From Megalobrama amblycephala (taxonomy: Eukaryota > Chordata > Actinopteri > Cypriniformes > Xenocyprididae), in assembly GCF_018812025.1 (NCBI RefSeq), contig NC_063066.1:3182692-3246691 (forward strand): DNA of 64,000 nucleotides, given 5' to 3'. A program made the translations under genes and the position numbers. Of this stretch, positions 56,683 through 64,000 are shown one piece after another. The stretch's first letter is position 1. Every line of letters starts with the position of its first letter. The notes beneath the pieces were generated by a model. The model had not been told where the DNA came from. It was given only the letters and a program-made list of their open reading frames with translations, and did no database searches.

Positions 56683-57279
56683 TAAATGATTTTCTGTGCA
56701 CATCATTATTTATTTATTTTTAATTAATGTGCCCTTGTAATTTTTAATCAAAATAACTTCCCCGCCCTCTTGCAGCGACATCTCTTCTCTGATCACATGT
56801 TTACTGGTGTGAGGGCGGGGCAACCTGTCACTCATATGAGATCCACCAATAGCAAACCACAACCATCCAACCAATTCCCCATGGACAAAATCAAGCCCCA
56901 TCCTACATTTTTTTCTTCTTCAACAAGGCGATACCAGTGATTTTTCACTATTATTTACAAAAATGATCTGCATTTTCATGGGTTTAAAAAAAGAAAACAT
57001 ATTTGTGCATCAAAACCAAACTTTTCCTGGTAAAAAATTAACTTGATTTTCAAAAGTCAAAGGATTTGTGACAGCTGAATGTAACATATCTGAGTTTACT
57101 TTCTGAGTAACACCATTTATTTAAGCCATGAAATAAACGTCATTCCTTAAAATAAGTATAATGAACTATGCAAAAAGCATTTCGAACATCTCCAGCATGT
57201 TTTATAATTACCCCAAAATCAAACATAGTTCATCCTTACGCACATTATCATGTCAGTTAAAACCTTAGACTAAGAAATA
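56683..57279. other. no gene recognised
   Basis: Includes a fragment (56790-56905) with TGGACAAAATC and CCTACATTTTTTTC words also found at 26440-26475, so part of another dispersed family. Confidence 0.4.
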
Positions 57280-58841
57280 CGAACCCGATTCCAAAAAAGT
57301 TGGGACACTGTACAAATTGTGAATAAAAACAGAATGCAATGATGTGGAAGTTATATAGAATTTATATCAGAATACAACATAGATGACATATTGAATGTTT
57401 AAACTGAGAAAATTTATCATTTTAAGGGAAAAATAAGGTGATTTTAAATTTCATGGCATCAACATCTCAAAAAAGTTGGGACAAGGCCATGTTTACCACT
57501 GTGTGGCATCCCCTCTTCTTTTTATAACAGTCTGCAAACGTCTGGGGACTGAGGAGACAAGTTGCTCAAGTTTAGGAATAGGAATGTTGTCCCATTCTTG
57601 TCTAATACAGGCTTCTAGTTGCTCAACTGTCTTAGGTCTTCTTTGTCGCATTTTCCTCTTTATGATGCGCCAAATGTTTTCTATGGGTGAAAGATCTGGA
57701 CTGCAGGCTGGTCATTTCAGTACCCGGATCCTTTATCTACGCAGCCATGATGTTGTAATTGATGCAGTATGTGGTCTGGCATTGTCATGTTGGAAAATGC
57801 AAGGTCTTCCCTGAAAGAGACGACGTCTGGATGGGAGCATATGTTGTTCTAGAACTTATACCTTTCAGCATTGATGGTGCCTTTCCAGATGTGTAAGCTG
57901 CCCATGCCACACGCACTCATGCAACCCCATACCGTCAGAGATGCAGGCTTCTGAACTGAGCGCTGATAACAACTTGGGTTGTCCTTGTCCTCTTTAGACC
58001 GGATGACACGGCGTCCCAGTTTTCCAAAAAGAACTTCAAATTTTGATTCGTCTGACCACAGAACAGTTTTCCACTTTGCCAGAAATGAGAAAATGCCTGC
58101 ACTTCTGGATCATGTTTAGATATGGCTTCTTTTTTGACCTATAGAGTTTTTGCCGGCAACGGCGAATGGCACGGTGGATTGTGTTCACCGACAATATTTT
58201 CTGGAAGTATTCCTGAGCCCATGTTGTGATTTCCATTACAGTAGCATTCCTGTATGTGATACAGTGCCGTCTAAGGGCCCGAAGATCACGGGCATCCAGT
58301 ATGTTTTTCCGGCCTTGACCCTTACGCACAGAGATTGTTCCAGATTCTCTGAATCTTTGGATGATATTATGCACTGTAGATGATGATAACTTCAAACTCT
58401 TTGCAGTTTTTCTCTGAGAAGCTCCTTTCTGATATTGATCCACTATTTTTCGCCGCAGCATTGGGGGAATTGGTGATCCCCTGCCCATCTTGACTTCTGA
58501 GAGACACTGTCACTCTGAGAGGCTCTTTTTATACCCAATCATGTTGCCAGTTGACCTAATAAGTTGCAAATTGGTCCTCCAGCTGTTCCTTATATGTACA
58601 TTTAACTTTTCCGGCCTCTTATTGCTACCTGTCCCAACTTTTTTGGAATGTGTAGCTCTCATGAAATCCAAAATGAGCCAATATTTCAAAATCTCACTTT
58701 CAAAAGTCTCACTTTCAACATTTGATATGTTATCTATATTCTATTGTGAATAAAATGTAAGTTTATGAGATTTGTAAATTATTGCATTCCTTTTTTATTC
58801 ACAATTTGTACAGTGTCCCAACTTTTTTGGAATCGGGTTTG
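57280..58841 (-). mobile_element. Tc1/mariner transposon with both terminal repeats
   Basis: 1562 bp between TA dinucleotides (57278-57279 and 58842-58843). The termini are GAACCCGATTCCAAAAAAGT and ACTTTTTTGGAATCGGGTTT. The inverted repeats match over about 45 bp (also TTGGGACACTGTACAAATTG). Structurally complete, but the transposase gene is broken. Confidence 0.93.
57493..58488 (-). pseudogene. Tc1-like transposase, broken
   Basis: The first 150 codons are open: MGRGSPIPPMLRRKIVDQYQ with a helix-turn-helix (KSLKLSSSTVHNIIQRF) and a second DNA-binding part. The frame then shifts: the catalytic WSDESKFEVLFG continues in another frame, followed by SLTVWGCMSACGMGSLHIWK and further stops. The C-terminal part ends at a stop at 57493-57495. 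The segment before WSDES is shorter than in full copies of the family, so a deletion is likely. No active enzyme is expected. Confidence 0.9.
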
Positions 58842-60069
58842 TACATAATTATTACCTTACGATCCATCTGTTTTAAAATCCACATCATTTGAATACCACA
58901 ACATCAGTGTCTGTCAAAAAAATAACGTGCACAATACACGGCAGTATTTATGAGAAACAGAGGTTCAGCGAGTCGTGCATTTCCTGGAAAACCCACATTA
59001 TTGGATTTATTTTGTCCCTACTGGAAGGGGGACAAAATGGCGGCCTGAGCAGCTTCAACAATCTGTCTGTCAGAGACGATAACATGCATAATACATAATG
59101 CACATAAGTATAAATTGGTTCTTCACTCACTGAAATTGAATGGGAATGATCAGGGAACTGAGTGAAATACTTCACACTGCATGCTAAAGAGATTAAATCA
59201 TCAATCCAACTTCGCCGGGATAGCGAACATCATTCAAGATGTCCTGGTTTTGACGGACATTTTTATGCACAAATTACGCATTCTGATCCTGACATTCCTG
59301 TCAATCAGCTTTCAGTTAAAACGGCTCAAACATGCATTTTAGTCTTGGACTAGGCTTAAAGCTTCAAATTTGTCAATTCAATTAATCACACCTGATTTGT
59401 ATCAAGCAATATGGTGTTTTTAGCACCGTTTGAAATGTTCCTGCTTTAGCATTCTTAGCATGCGGTATCTACACTTGACCTGTACTTGACATGCATTCAT
59501 GCACCCAGACGGCAAGTGCCTCTTACACAATCCATTCTTATGTTAGTTATTTATATGCTAGGAATGTGAATGCTTGCGAAGAGGAAATATAAGGTGATGT
59601 TTTCTTTTGCTTCAAATAGAGTCGGTTCGCACAAAGGTAAGAATTAATTATGAATGGTGATTGTTAAAGGTTATTTGATAAAGCTTCTTTCAAGTCCTGA
59701 CCTGAATATCAGATTGTGTTCAATATTATCTAAGTTGTACCACAGATTCAGGTCTTTGTTCTCTGTCTACACCAGATTATTAGATATGGTCAACAGTGCT
59801 TTTCCTAGTACTGGAGCATATGGAAATTTGGACCTTTCCTTCACCCGTGCTCATGTTCATTGTTCAGATTTTAATTATCTCTCTGCTGTGTAGTGGTTAA
59901 TCTTTGTGTTCTGGTAGAAGACATTAACTCAAGACTGCTGTGTCTTTGATATTAGCTGTTAAATTTCATACAGCAGTGTGAAATGATCAAGAAAGATAAT
60001 CTCTGGATGTCCAAGGTTTACTCGGCATAAACAAAATGTGAACATGGTGTGAATCATCAAGACGTGAAA
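58842..60069. other. no gene recognised
   Basis: Ordinary low-GC sequence plus the short repeat fragment near 59305-59360. Confidence 0.4.
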
Positions 60070-60400
60070 GTGATCGTTCACCCAAAAATGAAAATTTTGT
60101 CATTGTTTACTCACCCTGATATGCACCATAACACTTTTATTACATGAACAAAATAAGATATTTTAATATTCTATAATCATTTAATAAAGTTCATATAGAC
60201 TTGGATTAAACCACTCAATTCATATGGATTGTTTATGATGTCTTTATGAACTTTTTGAAGCTTGAAAATGTTACTGTTCAATGGATGGACAAAAATGATG
60301 AGAGAATATTAAATTATAATCATATATGTTTTGAGGATGGCATACAGGATTAAACTTCATGAGGGTGAGTAAACAATGACATAATTTTCATTTTAAAATA
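60070..60400. mobile_element. TTAA-type element, diverged copy
   Basis: Left GTTCACCCAAAAATGAAAAT and TTTACTCACCC. Right GAGGGTGAGTAAACAATGAC and ATTTTCATTTTAAA. The same family as 5990-6378, but the TTAA ends are lost. Confidence 0.75.
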
Positions 60401-60589
60401 GGTTTGTGAAATGAACCTCAAAAGATTATGCCCTGAAATCTGTATTTCTTAATTTTTAATTGTAACTTTATGGCTGTAGATGCCAGCGTTAAAAATCAAA
60501 GTGCACAATAAATAAATTTGTCTTGAATCATAAAGAATCGATTCTGAACTGCCAAAACATGTAGTTAGTAATTTCAATCTTACTTACCA

Positions 60590-60770
60590 AACAATATAAC
60601 AAATTTGCATAAAGCCCACCTATGGTCTTCATTGGCTGACCACGAACAACGTCTACTTTGCCCCGCCCTCAAACACTGTAGTTGGTTTGTGTTGTGTACA
60701 TATCGAGAAGAAAAGCAAATTCTCTTTGTAAACACTTTCAGAGGATGAGGATGTGAAGAGGTGGTGGTTA
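60590..60770. repeat. dispersed repeat, inverted relative to 32750-33010
   Basis: Contains CCTATGGTCTTCATTGGCTG, the complement of a word in the slc4a11 intron 4 repeat. Confidence 0.7.
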
Positions 60771-61967
60771 AAATTACCACAGTGATACAAAAGCAGTATA
60801 ACCTTTTGACGAATGCTTCTCAGTTAACCTCCGTGAGGTCTAATGAGATTTACAAAACACTTATCTGCTAAAGATGGGACGATACCCACTTTATTTGGAC
60901 CACCTTGCTGCTTTTTACAGTAAAAGCACATTTCAGTATACTGTTGACAAAAGAAAAATGAGTCGCTCCTACTAACAAAAGCAAACTTTTCTCCTACATC
61001 ACTTGTTCATATTAACACTCTTGACTTTAGCTTGCCTTCATGCACAGCTTCTACTAATTAACACACCACAATGTGTTTTCACAGCATTCTCTCATCTGTG
61101 TGAATTCATGCACTTCATGGATATATTTGCTCCCTGCAACTTTGATAAAGCATTTTTCATGAGTGAAATGTGCAAAAGCAAAGCGATGGATTGGCAAGAA
61201 GCAGCCCACAAAATGAAACTGCTTTCCACATCTCCTCAAACTTTTCTTATGTTTTCATATTTGTATGTTACTAGTTCCAAATTCCAAGAACATGTTATGC
61301 GGCATTCCCAGGTGTTGACGGATAAGTAAACAGGTAAACTCAACCTCTTGTAACTTTTAGTATAAGCAGCAGTTTATTCTCTGAACATAACCCTGCGATG
61401 CATGCAAACCTTTGGCAGTGAGATTCAAGCACTTTTCAAGGACTTTTTAAAGTGCTTCACACTTTTTCCAGCACTTCAAATCTGGTCTAAATATGATCCA
61501 ATTTTAATCTTATTTTTAATGTGATGAATTGTAAAACTAAAGTTTTAAAGATGAAGGAACACTTCATGGCAAACAAACTTTTATTTAAGAAGACATGAAA
61601 TTACCAGTATAACCAGTAGATGGCAGCAGAGGAGCACTTACTAACTATATGAGGAAAAGTCACAAAGTCTCCTGAAAAACAAAAACTTTTCTTCAAAATG
61701 TGACTGAGTTAAAGCAAGTGAAGAGTGCTAATTTTATAATCACTGAAGCTGTCGGTCAGTTCAGTATTGTACATTTAATAAGAGAATATTTACATTTTCT
61801 CTATAAAAATTAGGTTTTTGCACGTTACTATTGTCAATAAAAGTTAATTTTATCTAAATCTCAGTGCAAGCTCAGTGCTTTACTGATACATTTCCGATAA
61901 ATAGATGTGTAATATTTTTAGTAACTACATTTATTAATGCAAAACAATAGTAATATGAAATTTGCAA
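60771..61967. other. no gene recognised
   Basis: A 108-codon frame at 61003-61329 starts at TTG, has no splice context and no recognisable protein. Nothing else stands out. Confidence 0.4.
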
Positions 61968-62468
61968 AAAGTTGAGATAAAATGTTGAGAATAAAGTCAT
62001 TAAATTACGAGAAAAAACTCGTTAAATTTCGAGAAAAAAGTTGACATAAAATGTTGAGAATAAAGTCATTAAATTATGAGAAAAAAGTTGTTAAATTACG
62101 AGAACAAATTTGTTAAATTACATTTTTCATTTTTCTCATAATTTAACGAATTTATTTTTTTCTTGTAATTTAATGACTTTTTTCTCAACATTTTATCTCG
62201 ACTTTTTTCTTGAATTTTAACGAGTTTTTTTCTCGTAATTTAACGAGTTTATTCTCAACATTTTATCTCGACTTTTTTCTCGAAATTTAACGAGTTTTTT
62301 CACGTAATTTAACGAGTTTATTCTCAACATTTTATCTCGACACTTTTTCTTGAAATTAATTTTTTTCACGTAATTTAACGAGTTTATTCTCAACATTTTA
62401 TTTTGACTTTTTTCTCGAATTTAACAAGTTTTTTCTCGAAATTTAACAACTTTAATCTCGAGATGGTT
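61968..62468. repeat. foldback array (AATAAAGTCATTAAATTA type)
   Basis: The left arm (61968-62125) repeats AAATGTTGAGAATAAAGTCA and AAATTACGAGAAAAAA. The right arm (62126-62468) carries the complements TTTTTTCTCGTAATTTAACG and TTATTCTCAACATTTTATCT several times. Built like the slc4a11 arrays (short simple units in opposite orientation), but with a different unit. Confidence 0.85.
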
Positions 62469-62535
62469 TTATTTTTTTATTATTGCTTGGCCCTAATCCT
62501 CTTCTGTAGAAAGTAACTTGTACTGATAGATCTTA

Positions 62536-62690
62536 AAATATGTCAGTGCCATTGTTTTGTCTCAAGATGCACACCAGTAATGTTTTGTTTTATAGTGAAT
62601 GTTTATAAAAGCTGCTTAAATGTCCTAATTGAACTAAGGCTTAATCCTGGCTCAGGCTAAGCCCTGTCTGTGAAACCAGGCCTATATCTT
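62536..62690. repeat. right-end copy of the GGTTTCACAGAC element
   Basis: Shares GCCATTGTTTTGTCTCA and CTGTCTGTGAAACCAGGC-type words with 56500-56682; the left end is missing. Confidence 0.7.
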
Positions 62691-64000
62691 TACATTTAAG
62701 GCTGGATACAACTAGTGCATAGCAGGTGCAGTGAGTGACTGGCACTTTCAAATATGATGCAATGAACCAATTATGTACATGTAATGTGGGCTGACATTAT
62801 TGAAAGGTGAGAGGTGTTGCCACCTCTGTTATGCCATCAATTTACCAGCAGTCTTTTGACAAATGGTGGGGTGAAATGTCTTTTGTTTAAAGTGGAGTGT
62901 TTATGTAAAGCATATATTTCTAATGGAATATTAAAATAGCACCACGGATGGCAGCTTAGAACATTAAACATGAATATATACTCTACTAAGTACATAAATC
63001 ATTGTTACTATGATATGAAAAGAGCAGTAATGTCAAATAATGTGTTTACCAGCAGGATGCACTGGATGATTGGCCAGTTAGGTCAGCTTTTACTGGCACC
63101 AGAAATTCACTGAATACATTCGTTTTCAATTTATTTTGGACTGATGAAAAATCTTCAACATTATACATTAGTCGTCCATGAATGTTTTGACTTTTAACCA
63201 GACAGTTGCAGCCTGAACGAATTGAGAAAATTGTATTCTGGGAGCAGAAAACTTGAATCAACCAGAATCCAAAACAGCTCAGGATAGATGGATTCATTTG
63301 CCGTTGAGGCTTTGCAAAAGATAAGTGCTACTGGAGCCTTTGTTTTTTCCCTCAGGGCTGTTTTTTCATCAAGGCTTTTAGATGGGCTTATGTCTGTATC
63401 AGTCCCCTGCCATTCACTTGTAAAAACTCTCATCTGTGTTTTCAAAGTGTCTATTGATTTGATTGTACTGCAGGGCCTGGTCAGAGTTGACCCCAGCAGA
63501 ATTCGTTTTCAGCAGCTGGAGGCAGCATTCACAGACATCATTACTAAACCAAAAAAAAATAATCAACCCCATTTAGGGACTGTTTTAGGCGAGAGTTTTT
63601 GTGGAAGCGAGCATTGTCACCCTAAAGTGCTGTTGACCCTCAAAGCCAATGAGGGAACGGAGAAAATATGTAGATTGGAATAGATACTGACCCCAGCGAT
63701 GACTTTTTGTTCATGGGCTTGTCTGTCAAAGGAACTATCACAGTCTTCTTCTGAGATGCACCCTGAATATGTAGCTTGTGCTTCTTTGCTTCAAGCAATT
63801 TGTCTGCAGGAACATAAACCAGTGTTCTCAGTCAGTGTGTGCTCAATGTGATCCACGCTCCATGGTCTAGACGTGAAAGGATAATAATTTGCCTTCATAT
63901 CTCTGCAGTGACTGAGCGAGAACACATGTTGGTAAATGGAAGATCACATCCTGTCAACTCTAGCATCTCTACCACTGTCTAATTGGCCACCTACTGTTTA
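62691..64000. other. no gene recognised
   Basis: A 131-codon ATG frame at 63288-63683 (MDSFAVEALQKISATGAF) has no similarity I recognise and no clear splice context. The window ends without a further gene. Confidence 0.4.

Noticed and set aside
63288..63683. 131-codon ATG frame near the window end
   Set aside because: No recognisable domain, no upstream or downstream exon; kept only as an unassigned note.

Overview
The window looks like a chromosome segment of a teleost fish, most probably a cyprinid. It has spliced genes with GT-AG introns, a low-GC background, no bacterial gene density, and a very heavy load of short inverted-repeat DNA elements of the kind that fill zebrafish and carp genomes (recognised by eye, not searched). 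Two protein-coding genes can be reconstructed exon by exon with matching splice phases; nearly all other long reading frames are shadows of repeats.

Left part (about 1.4-14.5 kb): a 53-bp minisatellite of about 42 copies (1.87-4.13 kb) abuts the 3' end of a minus-strand gene of the kyphoscoliosis peptidase (KY) family. Six exons between 4454 and 10589 join in frame to an 819-residue protein with a transglutaminase-like core (Cys245, His288, Asp303 in my numbering) followed by beta-rich C-terminal repeats. A possible extra 5' coding exon lies at 14405-14473. Its introns carry TTAA-type and nested inverted-repeat elements.

Right part (20.5-49.8 kb): a plus-strand slc4a11 gene (SLC4 family, borate transporter-like / NH3-H+ membrane protein). 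Eighteen coding exons can be joined in frame to a 777-residue model, from [10 protein letters not shown] to the C-terminal IIDSQHM. Intron 1 is over 9 kb and holds a decayed Tc1-like transposase, a 1.25-kb ATCC tetranucleotide array and several inverted-repeat elements. Intron 6 holds a 3-kb array of a 21-bp unit, and intron 10 holds a 2.1-kb array of the same unit in the opposite orientation. Exons 7-10 therefore sit inside a potential giant hairpin. This is the most unusual structure in the window. Intron 7 appears to use a GC donor.

Rest: 50-64 kb contains no recognisable host gene. It holds a TTAA-bounded element interrupted by a 1.85-kb hAT-type element with a perfect 8-bp target duplication (53286-55151), a Tc1/mariner element with both terminal repeats but a broken transposase (57280-58841), a foldback repeat (61.97-62.47 kb) and fragments of dispersed families. 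The two genes have separate jobs: KY proteins work in muscle cytoskeleton, SLC4A11 in epithelial or endothelial membrane transport. Nothing in the sequence links them functionally.
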